Shown here one piece after another: positions 42,857-51,982 of a stretch of 64,000 nt of DNA (its first letter is position 1; each line of letters begins with the position of its first letter). This DNA comes from Gemmatimonadota bacterium. GTDB lineage: Bacteria > Latescibacterota > UBA2968 > UBA8231. The notes below the pieces were generated by a model. That model was not told the origin of the DNA, did not search any database, and saw nothing but the letters and a program-made list of their open reading frames with translations. A program made the position numbers and the translations under genes. The stretch is from the NCBI GenBank assembly GCA_018660835.1, contig JABJJN010000089.1, forward strand, positions 296,440 through 360,439, in the 5' to 3' direction.

Positions 42857-44323
42857 GTGAGCCAATCCCTTCCCTTTCCAATACAGCCACCATCTGTGGC
42901 CCTCGATCGTGAGCAGGCCCTGCAGGCCCTGGCGCGCTCAAAACGGCAGATGCGGGGTCTGCGCAGCTGGATCGAGCAGATCCATGCTGGGACGATCGAA
43001 GCGCCCGAACTCGAGACGGTGTTGCTGCGTCATGTCGCAGCGGCCTTCAGCAAATTCTCCGCAACGGATGCTCGCGACGCCTACCTGCGGCTGTTATTGC
43101 ACGTCGAGCATCGTGCACCGGATCTGCTGTCTACGGCTTGGGGCTGCGATCGCTACGGTCCACGCCGAGGCAACACACTCGTAGATGGTCTGGCCGCCCT
43201 GGCTCTACTCCACAAGCGCTGGACTCGAGACCCGCAGAAGTGGCGACCTCGGGGCCGCAACCAGCGACGACAGTTCACTGATCTGTCGCGCCATCTGTTG
43301 GCCAACTATCGGGTGCCAGCCCCCTTCGACTCGGTTTGGTTTGCCGGGGACGATCCTGCTGCACGCGCCCAATGGGGTTGGTTTGCCCACATCGGCAGCG
43401 GTGGCAACCTGAGAACGACGGATGTACCTGTCGATCTGACCAAGCGGATGGCCCACGAGGTATTGCTCGCCCCGAACGATCTGACGGCGGCAGAAGCTCT
43501 GCGCTGGGGACAGTGTCTAGGATATGACGGGTCCCCTGCCTTCGCCCACGCCATCATTGCGAGCCGACTTGGACGTGAATTTGAGCACGAGGAATTCTGG
43601 TGCTCGGTGATCCAGTTCTTGGCGCGCCAACGATCTCTGGATACCGATCAGGTACGGCCGATCATCGATTACCTGCAGTTCCGCAAATTTGAGCCGCAGG
43701 AGATACCCGGGCCTGATGGCGGCGTCGACTTAGGGCCCGCCCTCGAACCGAATCTGTCGATGAAGAGCCGTTCCCTGCCAAAGTTGCTGGCCCGCGTCGA
43801 CCGCTGGCGGGCGACCTTTACGCCGGAGATGATTGCAGCCGCCGCTGAGCTGGCCAAGTCTGCGACCTCCACCTCGAAGCGTACGATGGCCTTCTACTAC
43901 ACCGAGGAAGAGGATGAAACGACGGGACGCACCCTCAGATGGACGATTCAAGAGTTATCCAACGCCCGTTCCCTGGCCAACGAGGGTGAGGCCATGGGCC
44001 ACTGTCTCAGCTCGACGGCAGTGAAATTGTCCGAGACGTCGATCTGGTCTGTGCAGGTCGTCGATGGCGAGCGGGTGAAGCGCATCCTCACGGTCGCCAT
44101 CGACATCGAGTCTCGCGTCGTCACCCAAGCACGGGGTCGCTTCAACAGCAATCCGGATCGCGAATCGCAGGGCCCAGCCGTTAACGCCGGTGGCGGCACG
44201 AGATTCAAGGGACAGCTCGACGAGCGCTACAAGTATCTGATGGGCCGTGCCCACGTGATTCTACGCCAATGGCTCGACCGCGAGACCGTCGGTTACGATC
44301 ACCTCGACAAATACATCGCCTAG
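42857..44323 (+). CDS. PcfJ-like domain protein
   Basis: A 488-residue protein starting at GTG 42857. The C-terminal third (RWTIQELSNARSLANEGEAMGHCLSSTAVK ... SIWSVQVVDGERVKRILTVAIDIESRVVTQARGRFNSNP) matches the PcfJ pattern: L-x-x-E-G-x-x-M-x-H-C, then a strand-rich part ending in Q-x-x-G-x-x-N. PcfJ was first named from an enterococcal conjugative plasmid, and related proteins are scattered in chromosomes; the function is unknown. The N-terminal 300 residues are helical and Arg-rich. The last 22 bases of its 3' end are duplicated just after the stop. Confidence 0.6.
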   Translation: MSQSLPFPIQPPSVALDREQALQALARSKRQMRGLRSWIEQIHAGTIEAPELETVLLRHVAAAFSKFSATDARDAYLRLLLHVEHRAPDLLSTAWGCDRYGPRRGNTLVDGLAALALLHKRWTRDPQKWRPRGRNQRRQFTDLSRHLLANYRVPAPFDSVWFAGDDPAARAQWGWFAHIGSGGNLRTTDVPVDLTKRMAHEVLLAPNDLTAAEALRWGQCLGYDGSPAFAHAIIASRLGREFEHEEFWCSVIQFLARQRSLDTDQVRPIIDYLQFRKFEPQEIPGPDGGVDLGPALEPNLSMKSRSLPKLLARVDRWRATFTPEMIAAAAELAKSATSTSKRTMAFYYTEEEDETTGRTLRWTIQELSNARSLANEGEAMGHCLSSTAVKLSETSIWSVQVVDGERVKRILTVAIDIESRVVTQARGRFNSNPDRESQGPAVNAGGGTRFKGQLDERYKYLMGRAHVILRQWLDRETVGYDHLDKYIA

Positions 44324-44346
44324 GCACCTCGACAAATACATCGCCT
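44300..44346. repeat. 22-base direct repeat across the end of the PcfJ-like gene
   Basis: The same 22 bases, starting CACCTCGACAAATAC, occur at 44300-44321 and 44325-44346 with a 3-base spacer. The first copy encodes the C terminus HLDKYIA; the second lies after the stop. It looks like a recent tandem duplication. Confidence 0.85.
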
Positions 44347-44353
44347 CGTCGAG

Positions 44354-46396
44354 CTAAAGAAGTTGCCGCGGGAAGGATTCCACCCAACGACGCTGGGCGT
44401 GGGGCAACGCATCGATGGTGACACTCAGATCGATGGTGCAGTGGAAAGCCTCCACCGTCGAGCGCAGATGACAGATCGAATCCACAACGGTGACCCCATC
44501 GTGACGTACAATGTGCCGTGTGTGCCGACCCTTCGCTGACACGTTGGCAGGATCATCCTCTGATGCCCATACCATCAGCGAGCGCTGATTCCGGACCTCC
44601 ATCTCATCGCTGATGCGGCTGACGCCATTCTGTTGCATCGCCATCCCCGTGCGGCGCCCCATCACATCACGGATGATCTCCCACACCTGCTCGTTCGGCG
44701 CCTGACGATAGGGCTCAGCGTCCTCACCGGGCTCAAAGTCGATCTCGCTGGGTGGCAGTGAGTCCGTCACAGCTTGGCGCACGGGAATGGCGGGCAGCGT
44801 TATGCTGGAGGGATGTTCGGAAGAGAAGAAGATCTCATTTGTGCCAGCATAGGGCGTCGGCCACAGATTGGGAAAGTCGGCACTGCAGACACTGAGTCGC
44901 AGGCAGTGTCCAGTGCCAAAGCGCCAACCTGTTGCATCCAGTTTGATGTCGAGCGCGTACATCTCACCCGGCGTCATAGGTTGCGGATCCTCCAATGATT
45001 CGCGCCGCGTCCCATTGAGCACACCTGTGCAGACCAATGCACTCGTCCCATCCGGGGCGATGTCGGACAGGCGGACGACAAAAGCCATGACCGTCGCCGT
45101 CGTGCGCACGTGTAGCGACACCATCCCCTGGCCGAGAATCTCCAATGGCTGCTCAAGTGGCTGTGTCGTGTACGTGAGGGAATTGATTTCGTCGGCACGC
45201 TGGTCTGTCGGCAATCCGTAGGGAACACCGCCACTCCACAGACCGCCACTGGTACCGACCGTGGGATTGTAGCGATAACTGTCGAAATCGCTTGAGTCAG
45301 CTTCGGCGGCGGCGTCTTCATCCGTCTTGAGCAATAGCTGACCTTCGCTGGCCAGTCGCCAGCTCTGCGCCCCTGTGGGCAGCTCATCCTCGGCGCGCCA
45401 GTAGCCGCTGGTCTGCGTGCGGTCTGCTCGCGGTTCATCGAAACTCTGTATGTAGACCTGCACGGCGGGTTCATCCATCACGCCATTGTCTTCGCCCTTG
45501 AGCCAGTGATCGCACCAGCGCAGCACCTCGTTGACATAGTCGATGCGTGGACCGGGAATCGCCGCATTGGGCCTCGTGTGATTCCACGGTCCCATGAGCA
45601 GTCTCTTGGGGACCGTCAGGTGTTCGAATGTGCGCAGCGGTGGATTCGGATATCCATCGCGCCAGCCACCGATCATGAACACGGAGCAGCGAACATCCTG
45701 ATAGCGATCGCGAATGCTACCCGGACGCCAGTAAGGGCCGTCTGTCTGATTTCTCAGCCACGTGAGCAGATACGGCGTGTTCTGTTCGAGATGTTCCTCC
45801 CACAGACCGGCCCAGTCCTGGCCACTGTATTCCGGATAGGGTGGCATCGCATTCATGCCGATCATCGACGCGCCATAGGCACCGATATCGTAGTAACAGC
45901 GCATGGCGCCACCACGATAGTGACAGTCGTCGGTATATCGATCGTCAGTGAAGTAGATGGGGATGATCGTTGTCAGATGCTCGGGCGCCAGGGCAGCGAT
46001 CTGCACCGCTGTGAAACCACCATAGGAAGCGCCAATCATACCTACCTTGCCCGTACACCAGGATTGCGTCGCCAGCCACTCGATCGCTGCTGCACCGTCG
46101 GCCTGTTCCTGCTCGGTGTATTCATCCGCTGTCACACCACCACTTGCACCTGAGCCTCGGCAGTCAAGACGCGCACCGATGATGCCATGTTCGGCAAAAC
46201 TGTTGTGGTAACTCGAATACGCCGGACTGTCATCTTTTCGATACGGGATGTATTCGAGCAGGAGAGGGCGCGGGGTCTGCTGCCAGTCTCCTTCATCGGG
46301 CACGTGCATATCCAATGACAGTTCGATGCCATCCGCCATCGGCACCCGCACATCCTTGATGAAACGCACGCCATTCTTTAGCTCAAATTCGATCAT
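44354..46396 (-). CDS. CocE/NonD-family hydrolase (peptidase S15-like)
   Basis: A 680-residue alpha/beta hydrolase. MADGIELSLDMHVPDEG, LLLEYIPYRKDD and GARLDCRGSGASGG are the N-terminal marks of the X-Pro dipeptidyl-peptidase/CocE family. The nucleophile elbow is GMIGASYGGFTAVQIAAL, and a C-terminal jelly-roll domain follows (LSDIAPDGTSALVCTGVLNGTRRESL). Members hydrolyse esters, acyl groups or X-Pro peptides; this one has no signal peptide. It overlaps the upstream epimerase gene by four bases, so the pair is co-translated. Confidence 0.85.
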   Translation of the reverse strand: MIEFELKNGVRFIKDVRVPMADGIELSLDMHVPDEGDWQQTPRPLLLEYIPYRKDDSPAYSSYHNSFAEHGIIGARLDCRGSGASGGVTADEYTEQEQADGAAAIEWLATQSWCTGKVGMIGASYGGFTAVQIAALAPEHLTTIIPIYFTDDRYTDDCHYRGGAMRCYYDIGAYGASMIGMNAMPPYPEYSGQDWAGLWEEHLEQNTPYLLTWLRNQTDGPYWRPGSIRDRYQDVRCSVFMIGGWRDGYPNPPLRTFEHLTVPKRLLMGPWNHTRPNAAIPGPRIDYVNEVLRWCDHWLKGEDNGVMDEPAVQVYIQSFDEPRADRTQTSGYWRAEDELPTGAQSWRLASEGQLLLKTDEDAAAEADSSDFDSYRYNPTVGTSGGLWSGGVPYGLPTDQRADEINSLTYTTQPLEQPLEILGQGMVSLHVRTTATVMAFVVRLSDIAPDGTSALVCTGVLNGTRRESLEDPQPMTPGEMYALDIKLDATGWRFGTGHCLRLSVCSADFPNLWPTPYAGTNEIFFSSEHPSSITLPAIPVRQAVTDSLPPSEIDFEPGEDAEPYRQAPNEQVWEIIRDVMGRRTGMAMQQNGVSRISDEMEVRNQRSLMVWASEDDPANVSAKGRHTRHIVRHDGVTVVDSICHLRSTVEAFHCTIDLSVTIDALPHAQRRWVESFPRQLL

Positions 46397-47199
46397 GTCG
46401 CCTCATCCACGGGGAATCGGCGCAGATCGCCACGGTAGGTCAGTCCGAGAAGCTCACGGCCGTGGGCTGTATTGCAGAATTCGTCCGCTTCAGGCAGGCC
46501 TGCCGTATGCAGGATCTCGAATTCGATCCCGTCGACCTCGATAGCCAGGCGGCATGCCTCGGCCAGATCGTGTCTGCAGACAGAGCCGACATCCTGTTTG
46601 CCCAGAGGCTTACCGTATTTGCTGAGTCCCAGGCGACTGTCCCCGATGGAACATGGTCGCAGCACAACGATGGACATGCCGAAAGCATCGTGAAACTGGC
46701 GACACATCTCCTCCTGCAGACGCTTGCTCACAGCGTAGGCGGAACCATCCGGACGACGCACGTCGGCGTCAAAAAACACCCCCTCTGGATGTTGCACCTG
46801 GCAGGAGCCGATATGGACGACGCGCCGAATCTCCCGCTCGCGTGCCACGTCGAGCACATTCCACAGACCCTTGAGATTGACCAGCCATGGAAGATCGTTG
46901 CCTGCACCATAACCGCCCTGCGCACTGCCCAGTACGGCGGTATGGATGATCGCATCCATGCCATCGATGGCCGCATCGACCTGCGCATAGTTGCTGATAT
47001 CACAGTGAACGATCTCACCCGCCGACCACTCGCCATCGACTGCTACGCGATCGGTTTCGACATTCTGATACGTCTTCCACGAGTCGGGACCATAGTCGGA
47101 GGCACGAATGGTGTGGTGACCTTCCAGATTGGCTAACACAGCACGACCTACCCAGCCGGCAGCGCCGAAGACGACAACACGTTGTGGATCGGTAGCCAT
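46393..47199 (-). CDS. NAD-dependent epimerase/dehydratase (extended SDR)
   Basis: A 268-residue protein. VVVFGAAGWVGRAVLANL is the G-x-x-G-x-x-G dinucleotide loop, and YAVSKRLQEEMCRQF carries the catalytic Y-x-x-x-K pair. MDAIIHTAVLG and VVHIGSCQVQHP give the remaining extended-SDR pattern. It is shorter than UDP-glucose 4-epimerase (about 330) and closer to uronate dehydrogenase and related sugar-acid SDRs. It precedes the CocE-type hydrolase in the operon. Confidence 0.82.
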   Translation of the reverse strand: MATDPQRVVVFGAAGWVGRAVLANLEGHHTIRASDYGPDSWKTYQNVETDRVAVDGEWSAGEIVHCDISNYAQVDAAIDGMDAIIHTAVLGSAQGGYGAGNDLPWLVNLKGLWNVLDVAREREIRRVVHIGSCQVQHPEGVFFDADVRRPDGSAYAVSKRLQEEMCRQFHDAFGMSIVVLRPCSIGDSRLGLSKYGKPLGKQDVGSVCRHDLAEACRLAIEVDGIEFEILHTAGLPEADEFCNTAHGRELLGLTYRGDLRRFPVDEAT

Positions 47200-47555
47200 T
47201 ATTGTTTCTGTCCTTCGCTGAGTATCGAGACCGTTGCATCATCCCTGGCTGGGATCCCACTCACTCTATCCCGCTCCCAGGGTGGCGTCAATTAGCCTTG
47301 GCAATAGGACCTAAACACAGAGAGGCGAGAGCAAGAGCCCTCGCCTCCATTTGAGTCCGATCGGATGTACTCATACGCGTCCGACCCGTATACCCGCATC
47401 CCTGGTTGCTGGAGACTGCCGTGGTATAACCCACAGCAGACGTTCCTCGTGGTAGACCGAGGGCCCCCCGCCAGACAGGTCGGGACTCATGGGCACTATA
47501 TTGGGCGTCGTAGCATGATGTCAACGTTTCCTCCTCGTGAGCTGAAGAGTCTGCC
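47200..47555. other. Gene-free divergent region
   Basis: A 356-base gap between the leftward epimerase operon and the rightward unknown gene. It holds a hairpin GAGGCGAG 47322-47329 / CTCGCCTC 47340-47347 with a 10-base loop and no T run. No clear promoter hexamers were found. Confidence 0.4.
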
Positions 47556-48815
47556 TTGGCCGATCCCCTGCGCATTGCCATCATCGCCACCACCTGGTTT
47601 CCCAACAGCCACGCCGGTGTCCTGGCGACGAAATTTCTGACAGGCTTCGCCACCGACGAAGGCCTGATCGCACCACGCACACAGGTCGTGTCGATCTACC
47701 TGGATCAGATCCACGATCGAGATGTGGGCCTGCAGTTGGCACACCAATACGACATCCCCGTCTTCAGTAGTATCCGCGCCGCCCTGACACACGGTGGTAC
47801 CGAGCTCGATGTGGATGCGGTCCTCATCATTGGCGAACATGGCGACTACCCTCTCACCGCCCTCGGTCAGGAGATGTTGCCGCGGCGGTGGTTCTTCGAA
47901 CAGGTCTGTGCGGTGATTGCCGAAGCTGGACATCCGATTCCCGTATTCACGGACAAACACCTGGCGTACAGATGGCAGGATGCCTCCTGGATGTGCAACG
48001 AGGCACGACGCCTGCGGATTCCTCTTTGGGCCGGGTCATCGATCCCTGTTACGTGGCGGCAGCCTGACTATGATCACCCCTTGGGCGAAGCACTCGACGA
48101 GGCCCTCAGTATCAGCTTCCACATGCTCGAACGGTATGGCTTCCATGGTCTGGAGGCGCTGCAGTGTCAGGTCGAGCGTCGTTCGGGAGGCGAGTCCGGT
48201 GTACGGACCGTCACCTGCTTGTCAGGTGATGATGTCTGGCGTGCCGCCGATGCCGGTACCTGGTCAACAGATCTGGCCGATGCGGCGCTGGCAGCAATGG
48301 ATCCGGGACCCGATCGACTGGAGCGCGATCAGGTGGTAGACCCACACGTGTTCCTGCTGGACTACAATGACGGATTCAGAGGCGTCGTCCTGATGCTGGG
48401 CGACTCAGGCTATGTGAGCAAGTCTGCCTATGCTTCGCGGCGAGGCAGTACCCTGGACGCTTTCGAATACCACACCGACCTCGGTCCCAATCACGCCCAC
48501 TTCAGCTACTTCGGACTGGCAATTGAAGATTTCTTTCTCGACGGCGTGCCGCAGAGTCCTGTGGAGCGCACCTTGCTGACAACAGGCGTTCTCGAAGCGG
48601 TCATGATTTCCCACGACCGGCAGGGCACACAGATTGAAACCCCCCATCTCGACATATCCTACGAGCCGCCCTTGAGTCTGCGGCGCCGCCCACACACACC
48701 AAGACCAGGTGCTGCCAGTCTTGCGGGGGGCCCCATGCCTGAGCCCGGTGCGACGCCTGCGGCCGACATCCTTCCCGTTGGCAGGGATGGAACCAAACAT
48801 GGCAGCGACAGATGA
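47556..48815 (+). CDS. Conserved hypothetical protein, Rossmann-like N terminus
   Basis: A 419-residue cytoplasmic protein from TTG 47556. LRIAIIATTWFPNSHAGVLATKFLTGF, VDAVLIIGEHGDYPLTALGQEMLPRRWFFEQV and PVFTDKHLAYRWQDA follow a pattern I remember in hypothetical proteins of Acidobacteria and Verrucomicrobia, sometimes loosely labelled as Gfo/Idh-like. LWAGSSIPVTWRQP is the most conserved-looking stretch. No function is known, and cofactor motifs are not clear. The C-terminal 40 residues are Pro/Ala-rich and probably disordered. It is convergent with a PhyH dioxygenase gene. Confidence 0.65.
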   Translation: MADPLRIAIIATTWFPNSHAGVLATKFLTGFATDEGLIAPRTQVVSIYLDQIHDRDVGLQLAHQYDIPVFSSIRAALTHGGTELDVDAVLIIGEHGDYPLTALGQEMLPRRWFFEQVCAVIAEAGHPIPVFTDKHLAYRWQDASWMCNEARRLRIPLWAGSSIPVTWRQPDYDHPLGEALDEALSISFHMLERYGFHGLEALQCQVERRSGGESGVRTVTCLSGDDVWRAADAGTWSTDLADAALAAMDPGPDRLERDQVVDPHVFLLDYNDGFRGVVLMLGDSGYVSKSAYASRRGSTLDAFEYHTDLGPNHAHFSYFGLAIEDFFLDGVPQSPVERTLLTTGVLEAVMISHDRQGTQIETPHLDISYEPPLSLRRRPHTPRPGAASLAGGPMPEPGATPAADILPVGRDGTKHGSDR

Positions 48816-48865
48816 GCTGGAGCGTCCCGTGACCGACCGAATTCAAGTCGCGATCGTGGTTGCTA

Positions 48866-49606
48866 CTAGCGGAAGTGTGCGTCCGCTGCGTGTAGCTCAC
48901 CCACGCCCCTCTGCATTCTCATCAGCTGCTTTTGCCGGTCATTGAGATCGTCATACCACTCGGGCGGAAAGCCATCATGTGGATCAAGTTGAAAGACACA
49001 CATGTGCTTGCGGTAGTGACCAAATAGAGCGTGTCGATTCTTGTCGGCATTGTTTGCCCCGCCGCCATGCCACGTCTGGCCATTGAAGACCAGCACCGAA
49101 CCTGCCGGTGCCAGCGCCGTGACAACGTGCTTGAGCTCAAGCCCCTCAGGCGGCTGTACCAGACCTGATCGATGCGTCCCCGGAATCACCCGTGTCGCGC
49201 CCATCTGCTCCGTGAAGTCATCAAGCATCCACACCGTATTCAGCATGATGGGCGACACCATATTGAGCATCGACTCAGGGATGTCGCTGTGCAGCCCCTG
49301 CAGGCCATCACCGGGCCGCACAATGCGCGAATTCAGGGAGCCGAGGATCAGATTTGTCCCCAGAAAATGTTCGAGAATCGGCAGCGTGCGCGGATGGTCG
49401 ATGGTCGGCCAGAAGATCTTGTCCATCGTCGGCAGATTCGATACATGACCCGCTGTGCCACGATGATTTGAGTCGGTGCCATGCTCTTCCATGCAAACGA
49501 TGAGTGCCTCCCGCATCGCCGCTGCTTCGTCGCTGCTGATCACACTCTCCAGGACCGTGAATCCGTAGACATCGATTTCCTGAATCGCCTTTTCCGTATC
49601 GCTCAA
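48866..49606 (-). CDS. Phytanoyl-CoA dioxygenase (PhyH) family protein
   Basis: A 246-residue Fe(II)/2-oxoglutarate-dependent dioxygenase-like protein. LQGLHSDIPE gives the H-x-D pair, QTWHGGGANNADKNRHALFGHY the distal His and the 2-oxoglutarate-binding Arg, and GATRVIPGTHRSG the usual core strand. Family members hydroxylate many small molecules, and PhyH proteins are expanded in such genomes. It is followed by nothing on its strand and is preceded, 38 bases away, by the PPC-domain gene. Confidence 0.88.
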   Translation of the reverse strand: MSDTEKAIQEIDVYGFTVLESVISSDEAAAMREALIVCMEEHGTDSNHRGTAGHVSNLPTMDKIFWPTIDHPRTLPILEHFLGTNLILGSLNSRIVRPGDGLQGLHSDIPESMLNMVSPIMLNTVWMLDDFTEQMGATRVIPGTHRSGLVQPPEGLELKHVVTALAPAGSVLVFNGQTWHGGGANNADKNRHALFGHYRKHMCVFQLDPHDGFPPEWYDDLNDRQKQLMRMQRGVGELHAADAHFR

Positions 49607-49644
49607 AACGTCTCCTTCACTCTCGCTCTCATAGAGTCTGTCAC

Positions 49645-50043
49645 TTACAGGTCTTGTTCATCGGCAATGGTATCCCAGCCGGCGATACGCACACTGTCCT
49701 CAATCTCACCGATGGCGATGTTGGCGAAGGTCAGTGCCAGGGTGCCTTCTTCCAGGTGTCCGCCAAAACCATTGCGCTCATCCGAAAAGTCGATGTGGCA
49801 ATGCACCTTGCCATCGAGCACGTAGCCATTGAAAGAGCAGATATCCAGAGGTTGGATACTCTTGGGATAACTCTCCTTTGGTGGCAACTCGTTACTCATC
49901 ACCACGTGAAAGTGAGACTGGCTCGCCGAGCCGAAGCCCGTCAGAAACAGTCCATTACTGATACTGTGGTCGACCACCGCTTGGCGCAGACCCAGCAGGA
50001 TGTCTTCGCCTGGTGCAATGCGCACCAGTACGACCCGCTTCAT
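49645..50043 (-). CDS. PPC (DUF296) domain protein
   Basis: About 132 residues from ATG 50043 (MKRVVLVRIAPGEDIL). ISNGLFLTGFGSASQSHF and GHLEEGTLALTFANIAIG are the two hallmarks of the plants-and-prokaryotes-conserved PPC/DUF296 fold, a trimeric beta-barrel known from AT-hook proteins and small bacterial proteins. Bacterial stand-alone members have no AT hook, and their role is unclear; DNA or small-ligand binding is possible. It probably shares a transcript with the downstream PhyH gene. Confidence 0.8.
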   Translation of the reverse strand: MKRVVLVRIAPGEDILLGLRQAVVDHSISNGLFLTGFGSASQSHFHVVMSNELPPKESYPKSIQPLDICSFNGYVLDGKVHCHIDFSDERNGFGGHLEEGTLALTFANIAIGEIEDSVRIAGWDTIADEQDL

Positions 50044-50222
50044 TGTCGTTTCGCGTGAGATCAATGTCGTCCTTTCGATCGGTCTCTTGTCAGCACACCA
50101 GCATAGAACGAATGTGTTTCGACCCCGTCAAACGATTGCATTAGAATGGTGCGCCCGACGTCATCCACTGTCTGTCACCAGCCGATTGCCCATACCACCA
50201 GATCAGAAACTGAGGAACTACA

Positions 50223-50999
50223 ATGAAAGCAGCTCGTCAACTGATGCAGAAAGTCGCTGCAGAGCAGATCACAACGGGAGTGCTCGCCACGGATCTATTG
50301 TGGCCGCAGTTGATCGAGTTCCTGCAATTGGCGCAGATGGACTATCTGATCGCTGATCAGGAACATGGGACGCACTCGGATGATCTGGTCGCCGCTGTCT
50401 GTGCTCTTGGACGTCAGCTCGACTTCCCTGTTCTGATCCGACCGATCGATACGGAGACCTCGACGATTCGCCGCGCCATCGATCGGGGGCCCTGTGGACT
50501 ACTGCTGCCAACAGTGGAAACGGTATCGCAGCTCGACCGGGTACGCGACAGCATCTGGATGCCACCCCGTGGCCGTCGTCGTCCGGGTGGTCCGGGCAAC
50601 TACTGGGTCTCGGATTTCGGCTACGACAGCTGGAAGCAGCAGGTCGAGGACGACTTCATCGTGTTGCCTCAAATCGAATCGCGTCTGGGCCTTGAGAATG
50701 TCGATCAGATCGCCGCACACGAGATCACAACTGCGATAGCGATCGGACCCTACGATCTGTCCATGGAACTGGGTGTGGGCGCCCAGCTCGGGCACCCTGA
50801 CATGATGGCCGCGATCCGCCGTATTCATGCTGCAGGGGAAGCCGCCGGCAAAGCTATGTGGCGTATCGGTGACGGTCCGACGATGGTACGCGAAGGCTTC
50901 CATTTTCTCTGTGTCGGCGAGCCGATGGCCATGCTCAAGGGTGCCCTTGTCGACGCCCAACAGGATGCCGTAGCTGCTCTTGATGAGAAAGGATCATGA
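50223..50999 (+). CDS. HpcH/HpaI-family aldolase
   Basis: A 258-residue class II pyruvate-type aldolase. DYLIADQEHGTHS, LLLPTVETVSQLDRV, VLPQIESRLGLENVDQIAA and AIAIGPYDLSMELG follow the HpcH/HpaI barrel with its metal-binding Glu and Asp. Related enzymes cleave 2-keto-3-deoxy sugar acids or 4-hydroxy-2-ketoacids to pyruvate and an aldehyde. Its ATG overlap with the next gene (50996-50999) and the divergent PPC/PhyH pair suggest a common pathway. It fits with the sugar-acid dehydratases elsewhere in the window. Confidence 0.87.
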   Translation: MKAARQLMQKVAAEQITTGVLATDLLWPQLIEFLQLAQMDYLIADQEHGTHSDDLVAAVCALGRQLDFPVLIRPIDTETSTIRRAIDRGPCGLLLPTVETVSQLDRVRDSIWMPPRGRRRPGGPGNYWVSDFGYDSWKQQVEDDFIVLPQIESRLGLENVDQIAAHEITTAIAIGPYDLSMELGVGAQLGHPDMMAAIRRIHAAGEAAGKAMWRIGDGPTMVREGFHFLCVGEPMAMLKGALVDAQQDAVAALDEKGS

Positions 51000-51880
51000 G
51001 GATGGAACCATCACTGTTTGGCAAGGACATGGGCCGCCCCCTTGAGGGGGTGCAGGTACTGCCTCGGACCAATGCCGATGGCCTGCCCATCGTGCCCTTA
51101 ACGGATGAGCAGAAGTACATCTTTGACATGCGTGGTTGGTTGATGATACCAGGGGTCCTGTCCGCTGCGGAGATCGGACCGATACGGGATTTCATTTATC
51201 GCCTCGGTCGCGATCGTGAGTCGTTGCCCGAACAGCAGCAGACCATCTTCGGTGCCCCACTACAGCCATTGATGGACCATCCTGTCGTCGTCGGTTTCAT
51301 GAACGAGTTTCTGTGCACACCCTATCTGGCATCAGAGGAGTGTTATGGGTTTCGCATGGAGATGAGCTTTCCAGGTCTGAGATCCACGGACGACGAGAAG
51401 CCCTTCGAATTCCACCCTCACAATGGCAGTGGCTTTTTCCGTATGCCCGGTGATGGTCATATGTATCACTGCCAGGCGGGCAAAGCACATAGTGGTCTCA
51501 CCCGTGTCGTGTGGGAATTGAATGAGATAGAGGAAGGCGACGGCGGCACGTTATTCATCAGTGGCAGCCACAAGGCCGCTTTTACGGCACCAGAGTCTGC
51601 CTACTCACCAGAGTCTCCCCTATGGGACACCTATTCCTGTCCCGCAGGCTCTGTCCTGTTCTTCACCGAAGCAGTCAGTCACAGCGGTGTGCCGTGGGTG
51701 AATCCAGATCGAGATCGGGTCGCTCTATTCAATGCCTACAACGACGTGAACAGCCGCTGGTCGACGTCCAAACCGAGTCAGGAGCTCCTGGATGCCATGC
51801 CGCCCCTGCGGCAGTCATTGTTCCGCGAGGCCTACACCAAGGGCAATGTCACCGGGCAGGAACGGGGCGCGCACTATTGA
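50996..51880 (+). CDS. PhyH-family protein with a variant metal motif
   Basis: A 294-residue PhyH-like protein. IFDMRGWLMIPGVLSAAEIG, GGTLFISGSHKAAF and CPAGSVLFFTEAVSHSGVPWVNPDRDRVALFN are family segments, with the distal His and Arg present. At the place of the usual H-x-D the sequence is FHPHNGSG, so the Asp is His or Asn. That may still bind iron or may mark a non-oxygenase member. It overlaps the aldolase gene by four bases (ATGA) and is probably co-translated. Confidence 0.78.
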   Translation: MRMEPSLFGKDMGRPLEGVQVLPRTNADGLPIVPLTDEQKYIFDMRGWLMIPGVLSAAEIGPIRDFIYRLGRDRESLPEQQQTIFGAPLQPLMDHPVVVGFMNEFLCTPYLASEECYGFRMEMSFPGLRSTDDEKPFEFHPHNGSGFFRMPGDGHMYHCQAGKAHSGLTRVVWELNEIEEGDGGTLFISGSHKAAFTAPESAYSPESPLWDTYSCPAGSVLFFTEAVSHSGVPWVNPDRDRVALFNAYNDVNSRWSTSKPSQELLDAMPPLRQSLFREAYTKGNVTGQERGAHY

Positions 51881-51982
51881 GTCACTAAGGCCCTTTCGAA
51901 GGCGTCGCTGGCCGCCTCTATTCCCCTCCCCTATCTTCCGTCGTCTCAGAACAAAACTCTCTCACCTGACAGGAGCCGACAA

